Shown here one piece after another: positions 47,046-57,787 of a stretch of DNA of 64,000 bases. The position numbers were made by a program, and so were the translations under genes. Within the stretch, counting starts at the first letter, position 1. The number at the start of each line of letters is the position of its first letter. This DNA is from Notospermus geniculatus (lineage: Eukaryota; Nemertea; Pilidiophora; Heteronemertea; Lineidae), in assembly GCA_002633025.1 (NCBI GenBank), contig NMRB01000131.1:202081-266080 (forward strand), written 5' to 3'. The notes beneath the pieces were generated by a model. The model had not been told where the DNA came from and searched no databases. It was given only the letters and a program-made list of their open reading frames with translations.

Positions 47046-47203
47046 CCATAATCACGTGTTAATCTACATGTAAAACGCAGCCGATGAAAAACGTGTCGAA
47101 AGTTCGCTCTCATTCAACGAAAGAGTAATTTTCTGCAATAATTTTATAACCAACTCGCGCTTTTTTCATCGGTTGCTTTTCAGATATCTCGTGATTATGA
47201 ACT
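47046..47203. mobile_element. Imperfect TIR element beside the GGTGTAA MITE
   Basis: CATAATCACG and GCAGCCGATGAAAAACG at the left are complementary to TTTTTTCATCGGTTGC and TCGTGATTATG at the right. The order and spacing match, so it is an old inverted-repeat element. It ends 19 bases before 47222. Confidence 0.55.
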
Positions 47204-47221
47204 GCTGGCGCTACCGATGTC

Positions 47222-47379
47222 GGTGTAACGTTTTTTAGTGTGGCCCGTGTGCCAGTATGATATTACAATAGATTGACCGAATAAGGCGAAACTTGACAAT
47301 GAGCGACACACAGAGAAACAGTGAGTCTGTTTCCCAGTGTGCTCCAAACAATGGTAGTCACACAGAAAAACTTTACACC
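47222..47379. mobile_element. GGTGTAA-ended MITE, intact copy
   Basis: The ends GGTGTAACGTTTTTTAGTGT and CACACAGAAAAACTTTACACC are inverted repeats. The interior carries GACAATGAGCGACACACAGA, shared with 1365-1480. It is the reference copy for the interrupted element at 24114-24444. Confidence 0.75.
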
Positions 47380-49116
47380 TAGTGTATTTCATCCTACTGT
47401 TAATGGTAAATTTTCAAAAAAGGCGTGTACGCAATAGTTGAGCAGTATTCAAAATAGAAAACGCTTGCCTTTCAACATTTTGTGTGCTTTTAATTATAAG
47501 ACATCCAGAGGGAAAGTTGGCTGCAGAGGAAAGACAACAATTTTGCCCAACAAATTGTTGTTACTGTAAAATCATGTTGGAAAAGTGCTGACACTGTAGA
47601 CAGATCTTTACACTTGTCTTTACACTTGGCATTGTCTGCTCTGCACTCTTGCGAACATTCAGGACGAAATCAAACACAAGCATCAATAACTTAGAAAATA
47701 TTGCCGATTCCTAGCCATAACAGCGGTTCGGTATTACATCATTCTGCGACTATTTCTTTTCATCGTCTAGTTGTTCACTGGTTCTCGAAGAATAAACGGC
47801 TTACCATTGCAAACCCCCACCTGTTGAACACAAAGATCGACTTATCACCCTCGATATTTCGCAGAGGGTGCAACGGGAGCTCATTAGTTCAGCAACGAAA
47901 CCAATTGCTAGTTGTTTTTCGTCGACTATTATATCGCTACCTACTGGCCCGACCAGATTCCATGCATCCTTAATGAGATTTCACCTTTTTTACATGCGCA
48001 GAGATCACGGGCTCTCTGTCCACTTATCATAAAATACTTCAGCACAGCTGATCTCGTTTCGGCATTTTATGCCTTCCATCCGCAAAACCGTACCACAAAT
48101 GCCGGAACACGGAAATAATTTTGCGAATTACCGCAACGGGGTAGAAGGGAGATTTCTTTGGAAAAAAACGACTTTGACAAAAAGTCTTGTTGGCTGTTGC
48201 ATTTGCTGTAATCATGCATTGCACAACATTCACTCTGTTCCCCACGGCTTTGAAGTTTTCGTCACGAAATTTTCAAGTCACGGGAAGGTTAGATGACTTT
48301 CAAACGCTACTAAGTAAATCTGAGAAAACTGAAAAATCTTGGCATACACATGATGTCAAATACATATACAACAATGTATTTCAGTTGCTATTCACAATGT
48401 ACTCTTTGTAATTACTACTCCACAACCCGTAAATGGGTACGTAAGGCGTACTACATGTAATTACGTTTTGCAACGAACCATCGCAACCACAGCTCGAGGG
48501 TTTCATTCAATCTCTGTCAGGAATTTAATTATCTTTCTATACTGGCGGCAAAAATTGTTCATAGGTAAACTCATCCTATTGCAGTTTTCAATTTAAAACA
48601 TTAACTACTACAAGTGAAAAAAACTAGCTTCGAATAACTTGACACTTGGCAGTTGCAGCATATTTTATCACTCGATGAATTGTCTCGTTCGAATGAAAAA
48701 AAAGGATCTCGACGTAATTAAGGGAATTGGGTGTTTGCTGCGGAATGGAATCAGACGTGATCAAATGATCACAATTCTTTATTCTTACGTTAGATAACAT
48801 GGCAATTATCTTAGAAGTAGTGATGGAATTACGAATTGGAGAGCGTAGCAAATGGTGGAATAGCGAGTGAAGGTTGCTCTTGTTGAAGTGGAACTAAATT
48901 TCATGTCATTCGAAATTTTTTTATTGTTTTTTTTCAGTGGTTTTATGTGACAAACAGATTCGTTTCCTCCAGCTCTGACTAAACATGTTTGAACGCTACA
49001 AGGGTGTAACAGTTCCATATAGGCATTTCTTAAAAATCTTTTTTTCATGAAGGAATGAAAGCACTTTGATGTTGTCATTGATGATGACATTGACAGCCAA
49101 ATCCCTTTTTCCAAAT
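47380..49116. other. Gene-poor stretch
   Basis: Overlapping frames at 47701-48411 and 48624-49141 have no domain or splice support. Short imperfect stems occur. Confidence 0.4.
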
Positions 49117-49345
49117 ATCTTTTTTTCTTCATTATTTCCATCTTTACTTAGAAGCTTTTGAAACTATTTCCACCATCAGATGTTTTGGCATTACAAGTAC
49201 ATGTATTTCCATCGTGCTACCATTTTTTTCATTATTTCAACCTTAGAACCACTTATTCATTATTTCCATCATGTAACTTTTTTTCTCGTTATTTCCACCA
49301 TAGAATCTCTTCTTTTATCATTTCCTCAGTATTTCTGTTTATCTT
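49117..49345 (+). repeat. Degenerate tandem repeat, 35-45-bp unit (TTATTTCCACCAT)
   Basis: TTATTTCCATC, CTATTTCCACCAT, TTTCCATCGTG, TTATTTCAACCTT, TTATTTCCATCAT, TTATTTCCACCATAG and TCATTTCCTCAG recur at 49130-49330, often after a T-rich run. The 80-codon + frames here are repeat-borne. Confidence 0.6.
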
Positions 49346-49535
49346 CACTTGCTTATCAGAACACCTTACATGTAGATTATGTTGCAATTTATCAAGATGA
49401 AAAATGCTGCTTCTGTATTTAGGATATCTGTTATGTGGCTTTCGTTATCGTTTTTAAGGAGGTTGAAGCAAAATTGACTTTGCAACTCTAATATTCTTTA
49501 TTTCATTGAAATCAATTTTGGAAAAAATTCTGTGA

Positions 49536-49790
49536 CTACGAGAGTAAGAAATAAAAGTGGAAAATAAGAAGTGGGAATTTTGGCTTTTTTGTGCGAGTTT
49601 TTCAATTTCTCAAATTGGGATAGGCCTAGTTGAGAAATTTTCTTAAAACGATATTGACATTTTGTCTGATTTTTCGGGCGAAATGTCTCAAAATGGGAAT
49701 TTTTTCCCCCCAATTTGAGAAATTGAAAAAATCGCGCAAAAATCCAAAATTTCCCACTTCTTATTTTCCACTTGTATTTCTTACTCCCTT
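49536..49790. mobile_element. Long-TIR AT-rich element, copy 1
   Basis: GAGTAAGAAATAAAAGTGGA, AAATAAGAAGTGGGAATTTT and TTTCAATTTCTCAAATTGGG have complements at the right end (CCAATTTGAGAAATTGAAAA, CCCACTTCTTATTTTCCACT, TGTATTTCTTACTC). The arms are ~95 bp. The central TTTTGTCTGATTTTTCGG is unique. It is the same family as 50799-51040. Confidence 0.85.
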
Positions 49791-50679
49791 ATAGGATAAC
49801 TAACATGTTATCCAAAGAAATCTAGACCAATTCATTATCCAAAAGAATGCCGCCGAGGTCTTGATTCTGACACCTGACCATCTCAAGATTTTCACCATCT
49901 CTGACACGCCATCAGCATCAAAGCAGGAAATACCATGTAGAAAAAAGTCAAAGATAAGTGTGCCATGTATCGTCGAGCAAAGACTACTCAAACTCCTTAC
50001 ACCATTTCCTCCACACGATGAAAAAAAGAGGTGAAAAAAAGACATCAAAAGAGAGAGGAAATTGATTCTTTATTTTTTTCGCCGGAGACTAATCTCACGA
50101 AATCTCTCATTCCCGCCTGGTTGTCTGGATATATTTTTGTTGTTATCAAATGCTATGTCGAATTTCATATTTCATATTTGACATCCTTGCACGAAATAAT
50201 AATATTATTTCCTCACCTCCGGAGACGCGAGGTGTAATAGGACCATTATCCAAGGAAAAGTGTCCATGGAACCGAATTTCCTTTTCGTAAACTGTAATAA
50301 GTGTGCTGTAGTACTAGTACATTAACCCCTTGTGTAGCAATCGAGAAATCTGCGTTTTTTACCTGCATATCTTCGTTTTTTACCTATCTTCAATCTTAGG
50401 TTTATAAACACCCGATTGTAACTCCCTTCATAATGATACTTCCACTTTGTCGGACATGGAGAGTTTTCTCTCTTCCAGAAAACAAGATATCCTCTCGGGA
50501 CCCTGGTTCCTTTTGTTTGATATTATGTTTCATGGGAAGTTATTCATCAATAATTCAGTTACATCATGAGAGGCTTTACCTATCGGCCAGAACACTTCAT
50601 TTCCATTAACTGAATGGCTGTTTCACTTTTCAGCGTTGTGTTCTTATGATTCCTTGAATTTACATATAAACATGTACTT
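49791..50679. other. Region between two long-TIR copies
   Basis: Nothing is recognised. Short frames occur on both strands around 49800-50237. Confidence 0.4.
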
Positions 50680-50786
50680 CATAAAATTCATAAAATTACT
50701 TAAGTATAAGTGTGACACTTATTCTTTGTTCAACACAAAAGACAAGTATCGCACTTTGACTTGAGTATGTTTATGAATATGGACCC
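50680..50786. mobile_element. ATTCATAAAACTACTTAAG MITE, copy 2 (left cap lost)
   Basis: ATTCATAAAATTACTTAAGT with ATAAGTGTGACACTTATTCT and the right end TTTATGAATATGGACCC match the family at 28694. The left GGGCC cap is missing, replaced by TACTTCATAAA. Confidence 0.75.
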
Positions 50787-50798
50787 AGAAGTCGCAGT

Positions 50799-51040
50799 AA
50801 TGGAGTAAGAAATTAAAGTGGAAATTTTTGCATTTTTGCGCGAATTTTTCAATTTCTCAAATTGGGATAGAATTTTTTCCTATTTTGAGAAATTCTCTTA
50901 AAATGACATGACATTTTGTCTGATTTTTCGGACGATATTTCTCAAGATGGAAAAACTTTTACCCCAGTTTGGGAAATTGCAAAATTAGCGCAAAATGCCA
51001 AAATTTCCTACCTCTTATTTTCCACTTGTATTTCTTTCTT
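50799..51040. mobile_element. Long-TIR AT-rich element, copy 2
   Basis: GGAGTAAGAAATTAAAGTGG, TTTCAATTTCTCAAATTGGG and TTTTGTCTGATTTTTCGG(A/G) appear in the same order as copy 1, and the right end is CTTATTTTCCACTTGTATTT. Copy 1 lies ~1 kb upstream in the same orientation. The left arm lacks the AAATAAGAAGTGGG block. Confidence 0.85.
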
Positions 51041-51727
51041 TCTTTTGGTAGATTTTGCTAGAAATGTGTCTTTTTGAACATGTTTGTTGAGGTGTGACAG
51101 GAAGCTTTTTGGTATTAAGTTGCTTGTCCGAGCGAGAAACCTCCTACAAGTTCGAAATTGGGAAGTTTTACGCGTGAATACTGCGATGATAAAGAATCGG
51201 ATATCATTACACATCAGCTGCAGGATTATTTTGTAATTCACTTCATCAACAATGAAAAAAACGTATTAATAGAGTCATTTCCTTTTATGAGTGTGGCAGT
51301 AATAGACTTGTAAAAATACTACAACCGCGGGGTGTTAATGGATTAGAAATGAAATGGAAAAGTTGATGACAACGTCTGTTAATCTCCTGTTACCAACTTT
51401 GGAGATGAGTTTATTATAGCCATATTGTGTTGTAAGAATCATGCCGTGCAGAAAATCATCTTGAATGGTTTTTGTCTGGTGGCTAACAAATCATGTTATA
51501 GCATCGAGCACGGCAAGACTTAAAGGTTTACGGAACTGTTTACTCATTACTAGCATAATGTCAGCGTCAGCTTCTGGTCGCAGCAACTTTACAAAAGGCT
51601 TAAAGTATCAAACGAAGGGTAGGACAACTTTTAGCATTCTCAATACTCCAGGATATTCGTGTAATGCTGACTGAAACTTGAGCCCCCATGTTGACGAGAT
51701 ACATCATCCTCTCTTCTACATGAAACC
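51041..51727. other. Region without recognisable gene
   Basis: Frames at 51008-51241 (-) and 51465-51674 (+) are unsupported. Confidence 0.4.
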
Positions 51728-51782
51728 TGTACCAGCGGAGAAAGTCCCAGGAATGGAAGTCCTCAATACAAATCCCATGCGT
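51728..51782 (+). repeat. Dispersed repeat, related to 3178-3260
   Basis: ACCAGCGGAGAAAGTCCCAG, GGAATGGAAGTCCTCAATAC and AAATCCCATGCG correspond to the longer copy near the window start. Confidence 0.5.
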
Positions 51783-51993
51783 TGTCAATGGTTTGTCAGG
51801 GACATAATCCTTCACAAGGGTTTAATCCAATAAGGGAGAGTTTTTCGCGTTGCAGACCGGCGTGAAAGAGAATGGGAGGTCCTGATGCAGGTCCAAGTTA
51901 CAATACTCAGCTTTTGTAAGGTGATATTCGAATGGTCGTGGTTGTCTAGCCAAATATCCTAATCCGTCAATAAAACAGGACTTAGATTTCTGA

Positions 51994-52098
51994 GGACCGA
52001 TATTCATAAACATAAGTCAAAGTGTGATACTTATCTTTTGTGTTGAACAAAGGATAAGTGTCACACTCAGACTTAAGTAGTTTTATGAATATGGACCC
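51994..52098. mobile_element. ATTCATAAAACTACTTAAG MITE, copy 3
   Basis: GGACCGATATTCATAAACAT at the left pairs with TTTTATGAATATGGACCC at the right, with CTTATCTTTTGTGTTGAACA in the loop. The left arm lacks the ACTTAA block kept by other copies. Confidence 0.85.
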
Positions 52099-52143
52099 TG
52101 CGACCTAAATTCCTGCCAGTTACACTGGCGATCGTAAGTGTTA

Positions 52144-52499
52144 AGCCTCGCTTATGTCGCCCTACGTTGTGATAGAAATAGCGTCAACAAGTTGCAACTG
52201 ATAACTTACGTCGCCACCAACTAGAAAAATACCGATCGGTCGCAACTACCTGGAACTAGTTGATCGCCGTCTTTTGAGTGCTTATGTCGACACAGATTTC
52301 TTTTGATTTTAAGTAAAACGTGCTGAAGTTGAACACGTGCGATTTTCAGGATCTGGATATTTTTAGTTTGCAACTAGTTACTCGCTGACGCCCGAGAGCT
52401 TATGTCACCTTGTAGTTGTGACTGATTAGTTCCAACTACGCGCCGATTATCAGTTGCCAACTAGTTCTGACTGTACCTAAGGGCGACATAAGCGAGGCT
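52144..52499. mobile_element. AGCCTCGCTTATGTCG MITE, PIF/Harbinger-like (TTA duplication)
   Basis: AGCCTCGCTTATGTCGCCCT at the left and GGGCGACATAAGCGAGGCT at the right are inverted repeats. TTA flanks both sides (52141-52143 and 52500-52502), the classic 3-bp PIF/Harbinger target. Further copies of GCTTATGTC and AACTAGTT occur inside, so the element may contain internal subrepeats. No transposase is present. Confidence 0.85.
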
Positions 52500-52502
52500 T
52501 TA

Positions 52503-53131
52503 CTGGCTGCCCGAGAACCCATGTTGCTGTTGGAAAGGAGCTGTTGCGAAGGCATAAAATCTTAGGCCGAAGAATACCACTTGACCTTCTCATATCAGCG
52601 GCATTAAGTGACATCACATGCGATGTTAAGCGATCAGAATTCAGTTCTGTGAAGAGGATATGAAGAATCCAATAAATTGATGTCGAGCATCATGTGCTAT
52701 TTGCCCATCGGCAATTAGTTTGCTACTGGTGTCATCGACGGCAAATTCCTCTTGAAACAGCGAACGATATTGCGACAACTTCTTCTCCCTCGGCACTCCT
52801 TTCAAACATTTACTATGCCCGCGTTTTGGTGTTTGATCAGGCACCGTTTCTTTGTGCTCCGTTGTCAGATGAAAGCAATGCACTTTGACATCATCTGGGA
52901 GTTTCTGGCTCTCAACAGTCGAATAAAAAAAAGAATATCACGTCATTTCTAATGCAGTGTCACGCTCCATCAGCAGTAAATCAGAGATCATCGTTGACGC
53001 CTATCTTATCCCACATACGATACGTGCAGTCCGGTATCATAAATTAACTGGACAGGACCCCTAATGGCGGTTTGTGACATAATAGGCAAGGCATTCTTGG
53101 TACGACCAGTCAGTCATCGCCAGTAAATTCT
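52503..53131. other. Region with unsupported frames
   Basis: An 80-codon - strand frame (52641-52883) encodes a charged, helix-like sequence ending in SSSQN. It could be an exon, but no convincing splice sites or homologue were recognised. Confidence 0.3.
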
Positions 53132-53270
53132 GGGGCCATATTCCTGAAGCCTTCGCAACTTTACATGCACGCAAATCTATTGTAAGGCAGTCAGTGAACA
53201 ATAGGGCATGTGCAGCCAAACAATACACCTGCTGCACGCAAAGTTGCGAAGGCTTCGTGAATGTGGCCCC
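53132..53270. mobile_element. GGGCC-cap palindromic MITE (ATATTCCTGAAGCCTTCG type)
   Basis: GGGGCCATATTCCTGAAGCC with TTCGCAACTTTAC pairs with AAGTTGCGAAGGCTTCGTGA and ATGTGGCCCC at the right. The arms are ~35 bp. Frames at 53061-53294 (-) and the start of 53194-53706 (+) fall in it. Confidence 0.85.
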
Positions 53271-53524
53271 AGATACCTTAAATCCTAGCGACACTTGGTT
53301 TTTGACACGTTTCTGCTGTCTTTGGATTCCAGCCAGATCTGACGAACTTGTGGATGTTCGAAATGGTTTCAGGTTGAAACCGATAATGTCATATCAGTTG
53401 TTCACCGTCACTCGAGACCAAACTCTGATCGCCCTAAGTAAAACTCTTGAAGATGCAGGAGCAACGACAACTCGATTGTTCGTATTAGCCATTAGCCATC
53501 GAGCCACCAAGAAGCATCAACTGA

Positions 53525-53954
53525 TTATTCGATCTTTTTCCACAGCAGACTATTTTCCGATTTTGATATTACGACACCTGTGGTATCAGCGACTTTGTCA
53601 ACGCAGTATGGAGGCACCATTTCAGGTGGAGTTGCCTCGCAAAAGTTGGCTGTGTATGAGGAAATCAGCAGTGGAAAAGTGTGGGCAGTTGTGTCATCGA
53701 GCTTAGTGTAATCCTAGAGGAACCACATTGGTGGACTGCCCATTGAGAGCCAACTCAGATACGAAAACACTCTTTGCCAAAAGTTCCTTCACACTTGTTT
53801 CGTTCTTGATGTTTGACAAAAAGGCGGGATACGTCATTTGGAAGACATCCACGTGTGGTTTATTGATGGCGTGTTTTAGACTGATAGCTAGCGACCTCGG
53901 TCCGAAGATAAGAAACATCCGGCCGTTCGTCACGGCCCGGATGGGATCGGTCAT
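53525..53954 (-). pseudogene. Possible disrupted coding segment
   Basis: On the - strand an 83-codon frame (53954-53703) is followed, in a frame shifted by one base, by a 62-codon frame (53713-53525) that ends at a stop. Both have protein-like composition: the first contains NGRMFLIFGPRSLAIS, the second FPLLISSYTANF and four cysteine or proline-rich positions. TTCCTCTAG before the second could be a splice acceptor, or the shift could be a frame-breaking mutation. I recognise no family, so this could also be chance. Confidence 0.25.
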
Positions 53955-54584
53955 ACATCAGCTGAGGGTATAAATGACGAACGTCGACGAGTTAATCAAT
54001 CGACAGTTTCAATGGTTGATTTCGATACCGCTATGGCCGGAGATTTCAGCGACCTTTCTGAGAATTAATGATGCTGACGTCAAGGTTTGACCTTTTCTGG
54101 CAGGCTGTTAGGCTAGCATGGTCAGTGCGTGTTTGGAATTTGAATCAGTCGTTGTTGAGAGGTTTGGTGGCTATCTCTACAGCAGAGCCAATAACACAGA
54201 CGATTTGAGGAAATGGCTGCCCTATTGTTATTGGCGTTTGTTTCGGCTTTTTTGCAAACACACGTGCACTGCTGGCAAAGTTTCATCTCCAAGATTAGCC
54301 AAAATATTCACACCAATTGCCAGGTTTGCAGTCCTCTGTCCATGAAAGTTAAATCTGCTTTCAGCTGGTCAAGAAACCGAGTTGTTAGTTGAGAGAAATT
54401 TGGCCGTTCATGTAAATATTTGTAAACAAACGGGTGCCATTTTCCTCGAAACCGTCTCTGCAGTATTGACGACCGGAAGGAGACAATCTGGACATGCGCA
54501 GGAGGTTGGTTTGGTGGCAAAATCCTCTTCTCACCATCCTGTATTTGAATTCCTCTCCGCCATCAGCATTCAGTACCGACAAAG
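53955..54584. other. Region without recognisable features
   Basis: Opposing frames at 54118-54345, 54308-54582 and 54382-54672 have no support. Confidence 0.35.
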
Positions 54585-54770
54585 CGTTTCCACAATGGGA
54601 TTCTCCATTTGGTCACATGATGACTTACAGAGCAGACGTGACACCTATAGAGGCTCATTGTTCGAAAGATGAGGTTCACCAAGCACGGCCAATCAGACCT
54701 TGAATCGTCATGAATAATAGGTGGCATCTGTGTACTATAAGTTCAAACCCACGCATATTCTCGCGTGGCC
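54585..54770 (-). repeat. ~185-bp dispersed repeat, copy B
   Basis: Its reverse complement aligns with 26862-27045 over the whole length. The end ACGCATATTCTCGCGTGG is the hairpin terminus. It is followed 40 bases later by the SINE head. Confidence 0.8.
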
Positions 54771-54810
54771 TGCTTCACCGTGGATAACCCATTGCTACAA
54801 GATCTTTTCT

Positions 54811-54960
54811 GTCAGATTGGCGCAGTGGAAACACCGACGTCTGTCACCACTGAGGTTCCGGGTTCGACCGCCTGTCGAACCCATTCTTCGTGTGATTGTT
54901 GGAGAGGGAGATTACCTTTGACAGCGCAGCTAGTTTCTTCCTGTGTACTGTTGGGCCTAT
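54811..54960 (+). mobile_element. tRNA-derived SINE head
   Basis: TGGCGCAGTGG (54818-54828) fits the RNA polymerase III A box, and GGTTCGACC (54861-54869) fits the B box, 32 bases further on. Between them, AAACACCGACGTCTGTCACC and CACTGAGGTTCCGGG resemble a decayed tRNA body. The sequence after the B box has no tRNA 3' half, as in SINEs. The 3' border and target duplication are not clear. A tRNA pseudogene is the alternative. Confidence 0.6.
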
Positions 54961-56699
54961 TCGCCCAATATTGTCCTTAGCGCCAATAATGTCGTACTTC
55001 GGGCGCTCGTCTTGCAACTCAATATTTTTTTCCCGTCAGAGTATCTCAGTCATTCCGTCTGTGATGAGGATTGTAAACAACAAGGTGTTTACACGAACAC
55101 CGCCATTTCTTGCCAGATCGGCCTCCATGGAGATGTACGTGTGTCAATGGCACGGAAATAACACGAAATAGGCCTAGCTTTTTTCTGACAACAACAACGG
55201 GACCCCTTCAGTATAGAAGAATTCTATGTGACTGTCTCGTTTCATTTTATCTAGAAAGTGTACATGATCATCAAAGGCCTCTTCGCATACGTCGACGTTG
55301 CCCTTAGTGATATGTACTTTTTCTGGTAAAAAATGCCACATCGCTGCCTGATGACTGTTATCTTCTCCTGGGGCTGAGGCTCTTCCTTGATTAGAGCACA
55401 TACATATCATATACTCAGTGTGCTTTCTTTGAACAAGTACCCTTTTCTATAGACATTGTATGTTGACAGTTATCTTCTGAACGGAGCCAGTTGTTCAAAC
55501 ATTACATCGCCCGATTAACAATACAGGTACAAGTTTATCGACTACCTATTGTTCGTCATCGTGTTCGTAATGATGTAGGCTACAGTTTCCAACAGATGGT
55601 GCACTGAATGGCACTTATGTAGGATGGCAAACAAAATGCAAGCGTTTTTCTGAATGATATGAAAGTTGGACCCTTATGAACACTATGAATGATATTTCAA
55701 TATTTACGTTAAAGTGAGCAAGAGAAAAACATGGCGTGGAACATCTGTTGGCATATTCAGACATTTTGATTAGAAAAGTCAGTGAGAATCGTACGAATCG
55801 TGCTTTAAGCTGGAAACAATTTCTGGTGTTGGTGTGGTAAAGTGCATCTTACTTAAATACCGTCAGATTTTGAATACCACAACCATAAACTAATATACGT
55901 AAGTGGATATTCCTGTTTGGGAGCGTGATGTGCATATTCTAATATCTTATCCAAAATTGCTGGACATGCACTCTGCACATAAAGTGCTCTCCCTTAAACG
56001 AAATTACACTATAACTAATAGTCGTGGTTGATATGTAGAATGCCATATATGGTATCTTCTACTCATTACCAAAATGATTCCATCCTTCAAAGCAGATCTA
56101 ACGGCTCACAATCGAATTTTTACAATGTTATTTTCTCCTATTTAATGTTGAAATATTCAATCTGAAATAGACGGCAGTCCTTTGCTTCAAATCATATCTT
56201 TGAAACAGTCACTGCTTTTGCATATGGCATCCGTTGTTTTTATACCGGCCAAGAATATTCTGTCTTCTTTCATACTGAACCAGATATTTGTTTACAGAAG
56301 CAGCTTCAAAAGCAATTTCTTTTGGAAACGTTTTCCGGTGGTAATTTTACCTTTAAGTTGCAACTTAAAGGTACATAACACAGTGCCACAACGATAGATG
56401 AGAATTTTATTGTGCTATATGGTGAATATCTGCAAGCAATTTGTAACATATTGACCAGTGTCAATATGGTTATTCTTTTCCAATAATTCGATCATTCCCG
56501 AGATCCTCATAATCTGCACGGCAAATTCCTCGTGTCGAATTATTAGATCGGTCATCGAGATTGTACATCCTCCTGGAGAACGTCATGCGACCTCTTCGTA
56601 TCGTATCTACAGGGTGGCCCAGAAAACCTTTCCCTGGCGAATTTTTCAACAGATTGGACAGTGAAACTGAACGCTGACAACATGCGGGTGTTGGTAAGC
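54961..56699. other. Gene-poor stretch with an orphan GGGTGGCCCAGAAAA word
   Basis: CAGGGTGGCCCAGAAAAC at about 56611 resembles the terminal word of several mariner-like elements, but no inverted partner was found. Frames around 54896-55410 and 56182-56397 are unsupported. Confidence 0.35.
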
Positions 56700-56915
56700 C
56701 GAGAAATCAAGAAATCCAGAACTTCTAAGATCGAGTAGTTATGTCTTTCTGCATCCATTCAGCATGCACGTGTCCAATTGGAGTATTGGTAACAGAGCAT
56801 CGTTGACCTCACTCAAAAGCTTGAATCAAGTTGTTAGTAAACCAATCACACAGGTGCACGCTAAATAGATGCAGAAAGACATAACTACTCGATCTCGGGA
56901 TTCTCGATTTCTCTG
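56700..56915. mobile_element. TIR element with ~50-bp arms
   Basis: GAGAAATCAAGAAATCCAGA, GATCGAGTAGTTATGTCTTT and CTGCATC are matched by GATGCAGAAAGACATAACTA, CTCGATCTCGGGATT and CTCGATTTCTC. The interior is ~110 bp. No target duplication was found. Confidence 0.75.
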
Positions 56916-57506
56916 TTTACAAATGCACTGAAGTTTTCGACCTTCGTCTACGCCTGTTATAACGGATTATAGCTGACTCTCTCTCCAGAGTATCCCTTTT
57001 TTTCTATATTCTGTTGATTCCGTTGCATAGAGTTTGCAAAAGAAAATTACTTTCGATCTCTGTGCAAATCCCTCGTGTGAGCTTACTATCTGATTGGAAG
57101 AATCCAGGCAAACCACGATAGCATAAGAAACAGAGATAACAGAAGACACAATATGACAATATATTCATGGGTCATCTTATTGTTGATACTGCTTGGTTAC
57201 AGTGACGGAGACGGCGGTCTTTATTTGCGTAACGTTAGGGATGTTTAGAGAGGTATAGAAGAACGCAAACGGCGGTTGGTCGATCATGTAGTGTTGTCAA
57301 CTTTGGTTCATGAACTAGAGTTTGACTTTGCTGCAGAAAAAATGACGTAACGTCTGATTGGGTGGACTGATATGGATTAAATAAAGGCTATTTTTACGTA
57401 AGAATATCATCTATCAAACCTACTTTCCTGAGATTGTCTTGTTTGGACTGACATTCTTTGGATACCCTGCATTTAACGTTGGGGATCACAACCACTTCTG
57501 GACGTA
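56916..57506. other. Region without recognisable features
   Basis: Nothing beyond short frames was seen. Confidence 0.4.
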
Positions 57507-57787
57507 CACTGTTAGAAATAACAGAAGATTTTACAGAAAATCTGTGCAGCAGAGTCCCCAGCACTGGATCTGTAAAATTACAGAGTGATCTGTAAATTAT
57601 ATTTCATACTGCTCTCAGAAGGCATCATAATGGGATGTCCAATGGAGTCCAACCAATACAGGAAAACATGAATCATACCATAAAAAAAATATGTAAATTT
57701 ACAGAAAGTGCTGGGGACTCTGCTGCAGACACTTTCTGTAAAATTACTGCAAAATTACTACTGTAAAATTCATAATTTCTAACAGTG
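57507..57787. mobile_element. CACTGTTAGAAAT TIR element, copy 2, TA flanks
   Basis: CACTGTTAGAAATAACAGAA at the left and ATAATTTCTAACAGTG at the right are inverted repeats, with TA outside both ends (57505-57506 and 57788-57789). Its interior matches the reverse complement of 30664-30996, including TTGGACATCCCATAATGATG on that copy. It is shorter by ~50 bases that copy 1 has near its right end. Confidence 0.85.

Noticed and set aside
47222-47379. Conserved structural RNA hairpin
   Set aside because: The symmetry is explained by terminal inverted repeats shared with other transposon copies.
56605-56630. Mariner element start (CAGGGTGGCCCAGAAAA)
   Set aside because: No inverted partner or transposase was found downstream, so it is noted only as an orphan word.
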